From positions 684,501 through 748,500 of the forward strand of contig OZ007510.1 in assembly GCA_963931865.1 (NCBI GenBank): a stretch of 64,000 bases of DNA, given 5' to 3'. The notes beneath the pieces were generated by a model. The model saw only the letters and a program-made list of their open reading frames with translations, ran no database searches and was not told the origin of the DNA. Position 1 is the first letter of the stretch. The number at the start of each line of letters is the position of its first letter. Below, piece by piece: positions 11,041 to 22,558 of this stretch. The stretch is from Axinella damicornis. Taxonomy: Eukaryota > Porifera > Demospongiae > Axinellida > Axinellidae. Position numbers and translations under genes: made by a program.

Positions 11041-12120
11041 TTATGTACTTATAATGCAAGTGCTAGATCTACAAAAACAATGGTGCTGTGAATAATTTAA
11101 ATCTATGTATGGAATTTGCATGTAAAGCTTCAAGGGGAAGATGGTTCCATATACAGAGATTGAACTAGGAAGAAATGACTTTTGGAGAGCAGTAGTGCGA
11201 GCATATGGGCAATGAAGAAGAGGGAGTGTGTGAGGAGAGTATCTGCTATGGTGATTCACAACTAAATCATTAGGAAAATATAATAAACCATGCACAATTT
11301 TGAAGAGGGTACAGAGTTCTAAGTGCATACGCCGATTTCCCATGTTCTGCAAGTGAGTTTGTTCTAGCAGTGCTTGATAGCCAAGATCCCATTGTTTCGT
11401 ACACATTTTTAAAGCTTGTTTCTGAACGTTCTCGATTAGTTCAATGTTCTTGTGTAAATGCGGATCCCAGACCTCAGCCGCGTATTCGAGATGTGGTCAA
11501 ACAATTGTATACAATCTAAGCAAAACATCCCTATTTGCATTGTTGGAAAATTGTCTGTAAAGAAGGCCTACCAGTTTCCTTGCTTTTGAGCAAATGCTCT
11601 CAATATGTGGAGTCCAGGTCATGTCTGATGACAGTAGTACTCCTAGATATTTGAAGGTGTCCACTTGTTCTAGTACGTCATTTCCCAGTTGTAGTTGGGT
11701 GACATGTTGGTTTCTTCTCCGCGATACAACCATAGTCTTACATTTACTTGTATTCAGGGTAAGATAGTTGACATTTACCCACTCCTGGACTCTGTCAACA
11801 TCGTCCTGGAGGCTTTGGTAGTCGCTTTGTGAGGATATCGCCTTGTAGAGTAGCATATCGTCAGCATACAGATTGAGAATACTTCCGCTTGACAAATGTA
11901 TTGCGGTAATGTCGTCGATGTACACAAGGAACAGTAGGGGACCTAGGACCGACCCCTGAGGAACACCTGAGAGTACTGGGGTTTCTGTTGAAGCCTCACC
12001 TCCCACTACAACCTTCTGTTGTCTGTCAGTTAGGTAACTCCTTATCCACTCAAGCAAGTGCCCTGCACCTTGTGACAGCGCACCTCCACCGCCAGAATCA
12101 AGTTGCTCATGCTCTTCGTA
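11041..12120 (-). mobile_element. 5'-truncated non-LTR retrotransposon fragment (reverse transcriptase, inactive)
   Basis: The minus strand from about 12057 encodes the C-terminal half of a LINE reverse transcriptase: GVPQGSVLGPLLFLVYIDDI, then the catalytic box YADDMLLY, then FKYLGVLLSSDMTW. An in-frame TGA at 11494-11496 breaks the frame; the next codons continue in the same frame as PHLEYAAEVWDPHLHKNIE, typical of the RT C-terminus, and run to about 11041. The endonuclease and the start of RT are absent. It is unrelated in detail to the full LINE at 19 kb (YADD against FADD). A dead insertion. Confidence 0.85.
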
Positions 12121-12462
12121 CTAGAGATTTTTGGCTAGAAAAATTAAGCATAGGCCCCACGTGATAGGCCCTATACATTTTCGCAATGCACACGCATGAG
12201 TATCCCGGAACCTTAAAGGTCTATAGATACTAGATCTGCACATTTCTACTGGATACCGAACTCCACGAGGACCCCTAACATAATGTTCTGCTGCACATTC
12301 CATTCAGCTTGAAAGCAGACTCAATGAATTTTATAACTGGGGACTATAATGATTATAAGCACTGAATTCTTTCCAGCACTGCATTCATATGATTTATATA
12401 GAGCTAGCATGAGGCAGCAATGTCCAAATGATCTGCTTCTACATTTACCATGATTATGTTGA
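12121..12462. other. Intergenic stretch
   Basis: No gene, repeat or element recognised between the LINE fragment and the pseudogene. Confidence 0.3.
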
Positions 12463-12917
12463 CTGTGTGGCAGTTGCTCTGTATCTCACAGAAGATTTCC
12501 GTTCATTGAAACTGCCAAGTGGCAAAGCAGTATGATGATCCACAGTTTCAATCCTGGTGGTGTTGCCAACTGATATCATAAACTGTTTAGTACTATAAGA
12601 TTGTTACAGATCAAAAGTGCCATTGATTTAATTTGGGAGCCACAGTCACGGAACACAAGGGATTTCACAAGCGTAACACTGCTGTAGCACAAAGCAGCTA
12701 CCTCCTGGCATTTACATGGGGTGAAGGGAAAGAGCCGAAGAGAGGTGGAACACACAACACATGGATGCAATGTAAAGGAACTAGAGTGCACATTCCTCTC
12801 AGCTCGCAGGCTTCTTCCTCTGAAGGGTTCTCCCTATGATCAAGGAGATATAGCAATTGGAATGCCTGAGGCTAAGCCTCGTACAAAGATCCATATGTCT
12901 CCACCTTGCAAAATATG
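12463..12917 (+). pseudogene. Decayed copy of the SLOG-like gene exon 2
   Basis: Closely similar DNA to 9231-9846, including the region encoding the HKRNTAVAQSSYLLAFTW block. It has internal deletions near 12510-12600 that break the frame, and it lacks exon 1 and the splice acceptor. A copy of part of the neighbouring gene follows, so it arose by segmental duplication rather than retroposition. Confidence 0.8.
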
Positions 12918-13004
12918 ACAAGGTACAAACTTCTGTTCTAGAAACCTGAGTCAGCATGGTTACATCACCTAGCTGTACAAAGTGAAATCAGTTTATAGCA
13001 TCAA

Positions 13005-13170
13005 CCACAACCATCTTTGCGCCACTTGCGCTTGCCTCCACCAGCTTACAAACACATGCAGGTACAGAGGGTGCTGTCCGTCGTCCAGAATCCAGATATC
13101 CTGAGCTATTATTTCATTTTAGGGTCTGTCACCTATATGGAATCTATATACTGCGTGTGTATACCTATAC
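13005..13170 (-). pseudogene. Decayed copy of the phosphoribosyltransferase-like gene 3' part
   Basis: The stretch from CCATCTTTGCGCCACTTGCG to CCAGATATCCTGAG parallels 9976-10060, and weaker similarity continues to about 13170. No open frame remains. It keeps the same position and orientation relative to the SLOG-like copy as the parent pair. Confidence 0.6.
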
Positions 13171-13299
13171 CAATGCATACATATATAACAATGCATAAAG
13201 AGAATACATATGTAACACTTTGGCTACTGGTGTCAAGCAGCGTTAAAAAAGTTTGAGCCTTGGAAATATATTGTGTGTCGGTTGTATCCCTGCATATAG

Positions 13300-13700
13300 A
13301 GTCCACTAACTCGATACTTGGATGCTACCAGAATCATCTGAAAGGAAAAGTAAAAGCTAAACCCAGCAGCCTCGAGCTCCCTCCATGAAAGGTCAGACAC
13401 CAAACAATTCAATTGCGTGAAACAGTGCAGGAATTATGTTTGGGTGCTATAAACCACTGTTACCAGTTCTAGATAAATAAAAAAAAGGGGGAAAAATACT
13501 AGCAGTCTCCCTCCGTAAAGGGTCAGGCATCTGGTGTCAAGCAGTACATAAAAGAAAAAAATAGAGCCATGATTACATAATAATTGGATGCTTCCAGACC
13601 AGCAGCCTGAAAGAAAAAACAACAACCTAGCAACACACCCATCCCTCCGTGAGAGGTCAGACACCGAAGTGTGCAGCCTCAGGAGCGTTGGATAGGTGTG
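13300..13700. repeat. Three diverged copies of an interspersed unit
   Basis: The motif CTCCCTCC(A/G)TGAAAGGTCAGACACC recurs near 13378, 13506 and 13643, each near a GGATGCT(A/T)CCAGA-like or GTGTCAAGCAG-like segment. Non-coding. Class unknown. Confidence 0.5.
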
Positions 13701-13982
13701 ACTGGAATCACAGGAGGCTAACCTACCATGGATAATATTACTATATTATCCATGTTTCAACCAGACACCTTTAGCTTCGGTTGTCAGATGGGAACCGGCG
13801 TACTCCGGCTGCTAGGCGGGGGAGTCGAGAACCGGTGTGTATGGAGTGGCCCAGACTCGTACTCGGTTATTGGGGAGGCGAACACTCAGACCCCAGGCTG
13901 CAAAGCAAGTGCTTAGCGAGTGTGCCATCCCGACTTCCCGCCAAAACTTGCTACAAATTCAGCTTTTAAACCCGTTTCCGGT

Positions 13983-13984
<2 letters not shown>

Positions 13985-14018
<34 letters not shown>
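13985..14018. repeat. C34 homopolymer
   Basis: 34 uninterrupted C residues. The true length may be uncertain for sequencing reasons. Confidence 0.97.
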
Positions 14019-14019
<1 letters not shown>

Positions 14020-14115
14020 CGGTTCAAAGGTCACGCACGTATGTACCAATGGTACCATCATAGATACCATGTACCAGGTGCTACATGTACAGTGCTCCCA
14101 CACTGTGCACTTCTG

Positions 14116-14493
14116 ATCAGTTTTTTAACCACAGAGTGGTTACCTTGGTTGCAGACAAGCTGGGGATAGTGGTTATAGGAGGTTTACTCAAGAGTTAAGG
14201 TATAATTGCATAAGACAACCTGCAAAGGCAACTGGCCCAGATCATCTCACTGACAATCTTGGAACATCTGCAAGGTCAGTAGCTACAAGTGGTTGTCATG
14301 GAAATTTCAAGCCCAGCAAGTACTAGTCCCTCACAGATGTTTAGATCTGCATGATTATAGCTGTAAATCATTGGGCCAGCTTCCTCTCAAGTTGCCTTAT
14401 GTAATCATGGTCTCTGGTCGACCCCTTCTGCTAACCTCTGCCTCCAGCTTGTCTGCAACCAGGGTAACCACTCTGTGGCTAAAACAACTGATT
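14116..14493. mobile_element. MITE with about 50 bp terminal inverted repeats
   Basis: The left end (GATCAGTTTTTTAACCACAGAGTGG..) and right end (..CCACTCTGTGGCTAAAACAACTGATT) are inverse complements over about 50 bp, including GGTTGCAGACAAGCTGG. The inner 280 bp encodes nothing recognisable. Class unknown. Confidence 0.75.
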
Positions 14494-15036
14494 TGGTTTC
14501 TCAGTGCAGCAAAGAGAGTACATTTTGGTTTCTTTGAGAAAATTGCAAACAGACATCGATATATCATCTAGCTATGTTCAAAATAAGTTGATAGAAATGT
14601 ACCATAACCATTTTGTGAGCAATCACGAAAAATAATTAAGTCACATGACATTCCAACAGAGCTTATAGCTCCACATGTCAACTGAGTACGGTCGGCATTT
14701 CCCTAAACACCTAGGAGGATCTGAAACTTGATGCACGTGTAGTGACCCAAGTGGAGCAGGTTTTAAGCCCCTCTTGAATCCTTAATTCTGTTGTCCTTAG
14801 AGATCTAGAGCAGAGCTGTTAGAGCAGTTCCGGATGAGCCTATACTTTAGGGTCAGCATTCGCACAAACCTGGTAGTTAAGAGCTGATTTTTTTTTTTGA
14901 GAGGTCATGCTTATGCTATAGTAGCTATGTCTGCCCCAAGTTTAAAATCCTAACCTCTTACAGATCCTGAGATGTTGCCCCTTTTGTTCAATTTTTGTAA
15001 ATTTAATCAAAAATCTGAGCTTTGACCCCTGGTTTT
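14494..15036. other. Intergenic stretch
   Basis: AT-rich. No gene or repeat recognised. Confidence 0.3.
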
Positions 15037-18000
15037 TCTATCATTACACTCCTGGTAGGGGAAAAATTGTGCCGCGTAATTACACTCCTGGTAGGGGAAA
15101 AATTGTGCAGCGTAATTACACTCCTGGTATAGGAAAAATTGTGCCGCGTAATTAATTAATGTAAATAACTCATTCGAGTGATAGGAATGGCGTACGAAGA
15201 TTCTGACTACACCCTCATGATCGCTATCATGCACTGTCCCAACCGTACAATTTTGGTGCTGAAACTCACCTTGGTGGTGGAGATACAAGCGCTTTTGTTG
15301 TGCCGTCGGACGCCATTGCTCGATCGCTCTCTTCGACGTTGGTTGCCAGTACAGTCTTACGAAGGCCCCACAAAGATCCTGACCACACAGCCGTAATCGC
15401 TGTCGTTCACTGACGCTCACATGCCGAAACACACCGTGCTGGCGAAGTTGTGAGAGCTGTAATAAGTTCTTGTCTTCCCTTTGGACGCCATTGCCGATTC
15501 AATCGACCGAACGTGGTCCTCACGTGTCATGCGCGTTAATTGGAATGAGCTCAACGCGTAGCTTGCGCGACCAGCGAGTTGCAGCCGGTTGCATCGCGGC
15601 TACCAGGAGTGCGGTTGCCCCTCGATAATTAATTAATTAATATAATGTTTGAGTACTTAGGCTTGGCCTACAGAAATTCTGACTACACCGTGGTGATCGC
15701 TATAATGCCCTGACCTGAATGTAAAAAGTTGGTGTTGAAACTCACCTTGGTGGTGGAGATATGAGCGCTTTTGTCTCGCCGTGGCTGCCATTGCTCGAGC
15801 GCTCTCTTCGACTTCCGGTGGCAGTACCGTTCTTAGGAAAGGCACACGAAGATTCTGACCACACGGCCGTGATCGCTGTCGTTCACTGACGCTTGCATGC
15901 CAAAACTCACCGTGCTGGCGAAGTTGTGAGTGCCGTAATAATGTCTTGTCTTCCTTTTGGTCGCCATTGCTCGCGATCGTGGTTGCCACGTGGCATGTGC
16001 GTTAATTGGAACGAATTACAATACTTAGCTTGCGCTACGGCGAGTCGCAATCGAGGTTGCATCGCGGCTACCAGGAGTGCGGTTGCCCCTCGTTACACTC
16101 CTGGTATAGGAAAAATTGTGCCGCGTTAATAATTAATTAACATAATTAATATAATGTTTGAGTACTTAGGCTTGGCCTACAAAGATTCTGACTACACCGC
16201 CGTGATCGCTATCAAGTACTGACCTGAACGTACAAAAGTTGGTGCTGAAACTCACCTTGGTGGTGGAGATATGAGCGCTTTTGTCTCGCCGTGGCTGCCA
16301 TTGCTCGAGCGCTCTCTTCGACTTCCGGTGGCAGTACCGTTCTTAGGAAAGGCACACGAAGATTCTGACCACACGGCCGTAATCGCTGTCGTTCACTGAC
16401 GCTTACATGCCAAAACTCACCGTGCTGGCGAAGTTGTGAGCGCTAGTTACTTGTCTTCTCCTTGGGCCGCCATTGCTGACTCAGCTCAATCGATCGACGT
16501 TGACGTCGACCGAGCACGCGCACGGTCGACGGTCCTCACGTGGCATGTGTGTTAATTGGAATGAGTTGCGCTACCGTCGAGTCGCAACCGGTTGCAACGC
16601 GGCTACCAGGAGTGCGGTTGCCCCTCGATATTACACTCCTGGTAGGGGAAAAATTGTGCCGCGTAATATAATATAATTACACTCCTGGTAGGCGAAAAAT
16701 TGAGCCGCGTAAATATTACACTCCTGGTATAGGAAAAATTGTGCCGCGTAAATAAATAAATAAATAACCTAATCAAACCTCACAGCACGCAGGAAAGGTC
16801 TACAGAGATTCTGACTACACCGTCGTGATCCCTATCATGCAGTTAGACAAATGCATAATAATTGTGCTGAAACTCACCTTGGTGGTGGAGATACAAGCGC
16901 TTATGTCTCGCCGTGGCCGCCATTGCTCGAGCGCTCTCTCCGACTTCCGGTGGCAGTACCGTTCTTAGCAAAGGCACACGAAGATTCTGACCACATGGCC
17001 GTGATCGCTGTCGTTCACCGACGCTTACATGCCAAAACTCACCGTGCTGGCAAAGTTGTAAGTGCTGTAGTAACTTCGTGTCTTCCCTTTGGCCGCCATT
17101 GCTAGCGACCGACAGAGCGTGGTTGCCACGTGGCATGTGCGTTAATTGGAACTAACTGCGATACTTAGCTTTCGCTACGCGAGTCGCAGCCGGCGTTGCA
17201 ACGGCTACCAGGAGTGCGGTTGCCCCTCGATTAATATAATATATATAATGTTTGAGTACTTAGGATTGGCCTACATAGATTCTGACTACACCACCGTGAT
17301 CGCTATCAAGCACTGACCTGAATGATAAAAGTTGGTGCTGAAACTCACCTTGGTGGCTGAGATACAAGCGCTTTTGTCTCGCCGTTGGCCACCATTGCTC
17401 GAGCGCTCTCTTGGACTTCCGGTGGCAGTACAGCCCTCGGGAAAGGCACACGAAGATTCTGACCACACGGCCGTGATCGCTGTCGTTCACTGACACTTGC
17501 ATGCCAAAACTCACCGTGCTGGCTAAGTCGTAAGTGCTGTAATAATGTCTTGCCTTCCTTTTGGCCGCCATTGCTCGCGATCGACTGAGCGCGGTTGCCA
17601 CGTGGCATGTGCGTTAATTGGAACGAATTGCAATAATTAGCTTGCGCTACGGCGAGGCACGCAACGCGGGGTTGCAACGGCTACCAGGAGTGCGGTTGCC
17701 CCTCGTATAATCCAATCCAATATAATATAAATAATGTTTGAGTACTTAGGATTGGCCTACAGAGATTCTGACTACACCGCCGTGATCGCTATCATGCACT
17801 GACCTGAATGATGAAAGTTGGTGCTGAAACTCACCTTGGTGGTGGAGATATGAGCGCTTTTGTCTCGCCGTTGGCCGCCATTGCTCGAGCGCTCTCTCCG
17901 ACTTCCGGTGGCAGTACCGTTCTTAGGAAAGGCACACGAAGATTCTGACCACACAGCCGTGATCGCTGTCGTTAACTGACGCTTACATGGCAAAACTCAC

Positions 18001-18210
18001 CGTGCTGGCTAAGTTGTGAGTGCTGTCTTGTCTTCCTTTTGGTCGCCATTGCTCGCGATCGACTGAGCCACGTGGCATGTGCGTTAATTGGAACGAATTG
18101 CAATAATTTAGCTTCGCTACGGCGAGGCAACCGCGGCGTTGCAACGGCTACCAGGAGTGCGGTTGCCCCTCGATAATATTACACTCCTGGTATAGAGAAT
18201 AAAATGCCCC
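15037..18210. repeat. Complex satellite array, left block (about six units)
   Basis: Units of roughly 450-500 bp end at the boundary CTACCAGGAGTGCGGTTGCCCCTCG (ends near 15627, 16093, 16629, 17230, 17704, 18173). They are separated by short AT spacers and by 1-3 copies of a 38 bp piece starting TTACACTCCTGGTAGGGG. Each unit is an internal dimer: GATTCTGACTACACCGCCGTGATCGC..ACTCACCTTGGTGG and GATTCTGACCACACGGCCGTGATCGC..ACTCACCGTGCTGG are diverged copies of one half-unit. Frames of about 100 codons recur in several units but carry no recognisable domain. Confidence 0.9.
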
Positions 18211-18640
18211 CAAAATAAAAACCTCCTGGGCTCAGTGGAGGACATGGAGAGATTCTGACTACACCATCATCATTCTAATTTTTGACTGACCCAAGCATAC
18301 AATATTTATGCTGAAACTCACCTTTGTGGTGGAGTTATGACCCTAACCCTAATCTTAACCCTAAATTTTGGCCTCCTTGTGTGGGTGGATTTTTTTTTTT
18401 TCGTTCCGGATCCGCTGGGAATGAGACAGCCACGTGTGCACTATTAAATTGAGACGATCCAGCCTATGCCCGACCGGCAACCTTGGAGCTGTAAGTACGA
18501 GCTGGTGGATGCAATCAGAGTCTACTCGGGGTGAGAGTAATACCAGAGTACCATTCTGAACGGTGAGCTTGCCCTGCCGGCGAGATGCACCTGGTCCAAT
18601 CACCAGTACTAGTAGTGCGGTGGCTATTTACGAATGCCCT
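18211..18640. other. Degenerate satellite edge with telomere-like run
   Basis: A partial satellite half-unit (about 18245-18335) runs into CCCTAACCCTAATCTTAACCCTAAA (18343-18367), a short telomere-like stretch. About 250 bp of unrecognised sequence follows. Confidence 0.5.
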
Positions 18641-18970
18641 AGCTACAACGGTTCTGACTAAACAGGCCCGTAGGGAGGAGGGGTTCGAACGAACTGATGA
18701 TTATGTGCTGGAACTCACCTTGGTGGTGGAGATATGAGCGCTTTTGTCTCGCCGTTAGTCGCCATTGCTCGAGCGCTCTGTTCGACTTCCGGTGGCAGTA
18801 CCATTCTTAGGAAAGGCACACGAAGATTCTGACCACACGGCCGTGATCACTGATCGTTCACTGACGCTTACATGCCGAAACTCACCGTGCTGTCTAAGTT
18901 GTGAGTGCTGTATTGGTTGCCATTGCTCGCGATCGACTGAGCGTGGTTGCCACGTGGCATGTGCGTTAAT
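18641..18970. repeat. Satellite unit, left part, split by the LINE
   Basis: Same unit as the array, from CGGTTCTGACTAAACAGGCC to GGCATGTGCGTTAAT. The matching right part resumes at about 24040 on the far side of the retrotransposon. Confidence 0.8.
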
Positions 18971-19057
18971 ATATATATATAAATTTTAATGACAATGGAA
19001 GGCCGGGGGACCCATATGTCAAGAGTACAGATAAATACATATACAAATACACACTTG

Positions 19058-22000
19058 CTAAAGTGAAAGTTTACGTTTTCTCATGAAAGTCTGGTACACA
19101 AACACACCTGTGAGCCAAATGATATGAACATCCTTAGAGTGCAAGATAAATATTAGCTTGTCAATAGAGCTCATGTGGGGAAAGGAACTGTTGAGGGATC
19201 TGCAGCAGTTAAATAGTTCGTCTCTGTAATGGCCTCGCCACAACCGGCAGGTGATCAGAAAATGAGTTTCATCCTCAATTTCGATACAACTTGGACAGAG
19301 GCGTTCCTCCAGTGGAGTAGGTTTAGGGAGGGAGTATCGGCCAGTTTCAATCCTTAATGAGTGGGAACTAGATCGCAGTCTAGCCAGTTGTATACGAATA
19401 TGTCTTGGGAGGTTGAGGTATGGTTCAAATTCAAGCCTTGTTTTGAACAAACGGTATGTTCTCAATTTTCTGGATGTGGCCAGATCACTTAACCATTGTT
19501 GTTGATATTGGTCCCAAAGTCTTTGCGTAAGCTTTTCAATGAATAGGTCATGTGGAATACTGTCTGGGTTGTTCCAGATATGGGAAAAACCTGCTTTGTC
19601 GAGCACTGTCTTGACTGTCTGTGCCCACTGACTGGGCTGCTCACAAATATTTAGTTGATACGCTTCCTGCAATAATGGAGGGATGTCCCAGTGTGTTGAA
19701 ATACGTAGCCAATACTTTACCATAGCAATCTTTCTTCTGTTCTCCAGGGGACACCTACCAAGATCTCCGTATACTGCTGCATTGCAAGCAGACGTTGGCA
19801 GCCCAAGAGCAAACTTACAGAACCGTTTATGAACTTTTTCCATTTCCTCTGCTTTGTCAGAGGCCCAGACTTCACATCCATATTCTGTAATGGGGCGTAC
19901 TAGTGTATCAAATAGGTAAAGTAGTGTTGTTGGTTTAGGATGACCGAGGTGCATTGAAGTCTTTATCAAGGAGAAGGTGGCCTTATTAGCCTGGGATGCC
20001 AAGATCGAAATGGCTGGCTTCAGAGACCCATTTGCTGACAAGAGGACACCCAGGTATTTGTATTCTGATGCAATGGTAATGGGTGATCCACTCAAATGGA
20101 ACATGTGGGACATTGTTGTTCTTTGCCGTGAGAAGCAGACAACCTTGGTTTTCGTTAAATTTACTTGGAGGCTCCATTTTAGGCAGTACTTGGACAGGCT
20201 GTTTATGGAAGACTGGAGTGCCTCAGGAGATTCAGAGAGAAGAACCAGGTCATCTGCAAAGAGTAGGAGTCGTAACTTAGAATGCATGAGATCAACACCT
20301 CCGGCCTCATCTGCTTCTAGGTGCTGTTCCAAATCAGCAATAAACAAATTGAACAGTAGGGGACTGAGGTTACACCCTTGACGGACACCTTTTCTACATG
20401 GGAAGTGAGAGGAGATCTCAGTTCCCAGCTGAACTACTGATATGGCATTCGCATACATACTTTGAAGCAGGGTGAGTATCATATTGCTAACTCCCAGCGA
20501 TGCTAGCTTGGTCCATAGGGCACCATGACTTATTGAATCAAAAGCCTTCTTGAAATCCACAAAGCAGGCAAATAAAGGTTTGGCTTTCTTCCTGTAGGAT
20601 TGGATAACTGAGTTTAGGATAAATATTGGATCAGTCGTTCTTCGGCCATGTCGGAAGCCAAACTGTGTTTCATTTATAACATTTGTTGTTTCAGCCCAAT
20701 CTAGCAGTCTGGCCCTTATGATGGCAGTAAAAATCTTGCCCATGACACTGAGGAGGGTAATGCCTCGGTAGTTGCTAGGGTCCTGTTTTTCACCACTCTT
20801 GTGAATAGGTTTGATAACACCGATGCTCCATGTTGGGGGGTAGATGCCTGAGGTTAACACCTGATTGAAAATGTCTCTAAGGAAAAAGACCAGCCGAGAG
20901 TCAAAGAGCTTAAAAAAGGCTGGCGTTAAGCCATCCCAACCAGGTGCTTTGTGAGATTTGAGTTGTGCAATTGCCGACTCTACTTCTTCCATTGTAATGG
21001 GAGAGTCCGTCGATGGATTTCCCAGTCTGCTTCCTCCCGGAGTGACCTGGCTATCCAGTGGGGCTGGGCCGAGATTGAGCTCCTCAAAATGTGTTTTCAT
21101 TGCATCCAGAGGGATAGGGATACGTTCAGGTGTTTGCTGCCCTGAGGCTCTACGGACCCATTTCCAAAAGGTGTGAGGGCTCCTCATTCTAAACGACTCC
21201 AACTCATCATGGAGATTCAAAGCTGCTTGGCGTTTTTTCCTTCTGACCATGGCCTTGTAACTCTTTCTGGCTGTTAAGTACTTATCTTTTGTCCACAGGT
21301 CGTCTGCCTTAGATTTAAACAACTTTCCCAACTTCCTTGTTAATCGTTTTTGTTCCTTACATTCATGATCAAACCAAGAGTTTCTGGGAAATTTCTTATT
21401 TGTTCTAGTAGGGCGTTTGTTTGCATGTTTTCCCAGGACATCTTGAAGGAGGTTTGTAAAGTGTGATACCGTTTCTTCTACTGGTCTCGAATTGATAGCG
21501 GAGGAGAGTTCGACAAGTTTGGATTGGAAGCCAGTAGTGTTCAGTTCTGCTGCTACTTTCTCTTCGACTTCCTCTGACCATGAAAAGGAAGAGAGTGAGA
21601 GAGATGGTTCCGAAGTTAGTGGGTGACTGGCCTCATATCTGCCAAGGAGGTCAAAGAGCATATCCTCTGAGGTGTTCTGGAGGTTATGCAAATACACCAT
21701 TGAGTCCTTTCCGCAGACAATGCTGGTACTCACTGAGCAGTGATCAGACAGAGTGGAGATTTCATCTATCTTAAAGTTGGAAATTCGCTTCAGCAGGTTT
21801 TCTGATACGATCGTATAGTCAACTACACTGTTTCCTCGTGGTGTCATACATGTAAACAGACCCTTCTCCTGGTCCTCACCTCTTCGACCATTCAAAATCC
21901 TGAGTCTAGCACTTTGGCAAATGTCGACAAGCTCATAGCCATATGCATTGTGGTGACTGTCTTGGGAAGTTCGTTGGACACAGGAATCGGTTATGTAGTC

Positions 22001-22558
22001 GGGCGGGAGTGGGATGTGGTCACATGAATCATGAGGGACGAAGTCAGATAATCCACCAGTGCGTGCATTGAAGTCACCTGTTAGCATTATATCACCATTT
22101 GTTGCAAAGTGAGCAATCTCTTGTCTTAGGATGTTCCAAATGTTATCACGAGATGTTTTGTGGCATGATCTCTCCGGGGTAATATAGGCAAGACATATGA
22201 AAAGGTCTTTATGAAGCCCAAAAAACTGAGCCTGTAATTTCAACCAAATCCTATCCGCGATCGGATTATTGTCATGAACAAATTCAACTCCATCGGACAA
22301 GTCCTCACGAATATAGCAAAGCAATCCGCCTGAACCTCTCTTACATCTCTTGTTGTGCGAGTGTCTGCAAACCTTGTGCAGGGTAAAACCCTTCAAATTG
22401 AAATTGAACTGATTACTGGGTTTCAACCAGGTTTCACACAAGAAAATAAAATCGTATTCTTTGACCTGATCATAAAGGTCAACTAACTTATCAACCGTTA
22501 GGCCATTGATATTCCATGTGCATATGTTTAGTGCATGAAGAGCCCCCCGGCCTGATAC
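19058..22558 (-). CDS. LINE ORF2: AP endonuclease + reverse transcriptase + C-terminal zinc knuckle
   Basis: 1,166 codons are open between the ORF1 stop (22559-22561) and the stop at 19058, in the same frame as ORF1. Endonuclease landmarks: CTWNINGL directly after the UAG, CETWLKP, GDFNARTGG, SDHCSVST. RT landmarks: FKKAFDSISH, RQGCNLSPLLFNLFIADL, FADDLVLLSES, YKYLGVLLSANGSL. The C-terminus has a CPSC..THFLITC zinc-knuckle-like motif. No in-frame ATG occurs until about 155 codons in (IMLTGDFNA), after the WNINGL core, so translation must enter from ORF1 by stop readthrough or by non-AUG initiation. Replication enzyme of the element. Confidence 0.93.
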   Translation of the reverse strand, partial: VSGRGALHALNICTWNINGLTVDKLVDLYDQVKEYDFIFLCETWLKPSNQFNFNLKGFTLHKVCRHSHNKRCKRGSGGLLCYIREDLSDGVEFVHDNNPIADRIWLKLQAQFFGLHKDLFICLAYITPERSCHKTSRDNIWNILRQEIAHFATNGDIMLTGDFNARTGGLSDFVPHDSCDHIPLPPDYITDSCVQRTSQDSHHNAYGYELVDICQSARLRILNGRRGEDQEKGLFTCMTPRGNSVVDYTIVSENLLKRISNFKIDEISTLSDHCSVSTSIVCGKDSMVYLHNLQNTSEDMLFDLLGRYEASHPLTSEPSLSLSSFSWSEEVEEKVAAELNTTGFQSKLVELSSAINSRPVEETVSHFTNLLQDVLGKHANKRPTRTNKKFPRNSWFDHECKEQKRLTRKLGKLFKSKADDLWTKDKYLTARKSYKAMVRRKKRQAALNLHDELESFRMRSPHTFWKWVRRASGQQTPERIPIPLDAMKTHFEELNLGPAPLDSQVTPGGSRLGNPSTDSPITMEEVESAIAQLKSHKAPGWDGLTPAFFKLFDSRLVFFLRDIFNQVLTSGIYPPTWSIGVIKPIHKSGEKQDPSNYRGITLLSVMGKIFTAIIRARLLDWAETTNVINETQFGFRHGRRTTDPIFILNSVIQSYRKKAKPLFACFVDFKKAFDSISHGALWTKLASLGVSNMILTLLQSMYANAISVVQLGTEISSHFPCRKGVRQGCNLSPLLFNLFIADLEQHLEADEAGGVDLMHSKLRLLLFADDLVLLSESPEALQSSINSLSKYCLKWSLQVNLTKTKVVCFSRQRTTMSHMFHLSGSPITIASEYKYLGVLLSANGSLKPAISILASQANKATFSLIKTSMHLGHPKPTTLLYLFDTLVRPITEYGCEVWASDKAEEMEKVHKRFCKFALGLPTSACNAAVYGDLGRCPLENRRKIAMVKYWLRISTHWDIPPLLQEAYQLNICEQPSQWAQTVKTVLDKAGFSHIWNNPDSIPHDLFIEKLTQRLWDQYQQQWLSDLATSRKLRTYRLFKTRLEFEPYLNLPRHIRIQLARLRSSSHSLRIETGRYSLPKPTPLEERLCPSCIEIEDETHFLITCRLWRGHYRDELFNCCRSLNSSFPHMSSIDKLIFILHSKDVHIIWLTGVFVYQTFMRKRKLSL

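Noticed and set aside
15657..17677. Recurring minus-strand frame of about 100 codons in several satellite units
   Set aside because: Appears because the units are copies; it is not open in all units and shows no domain, so selection on a protein is not supported.
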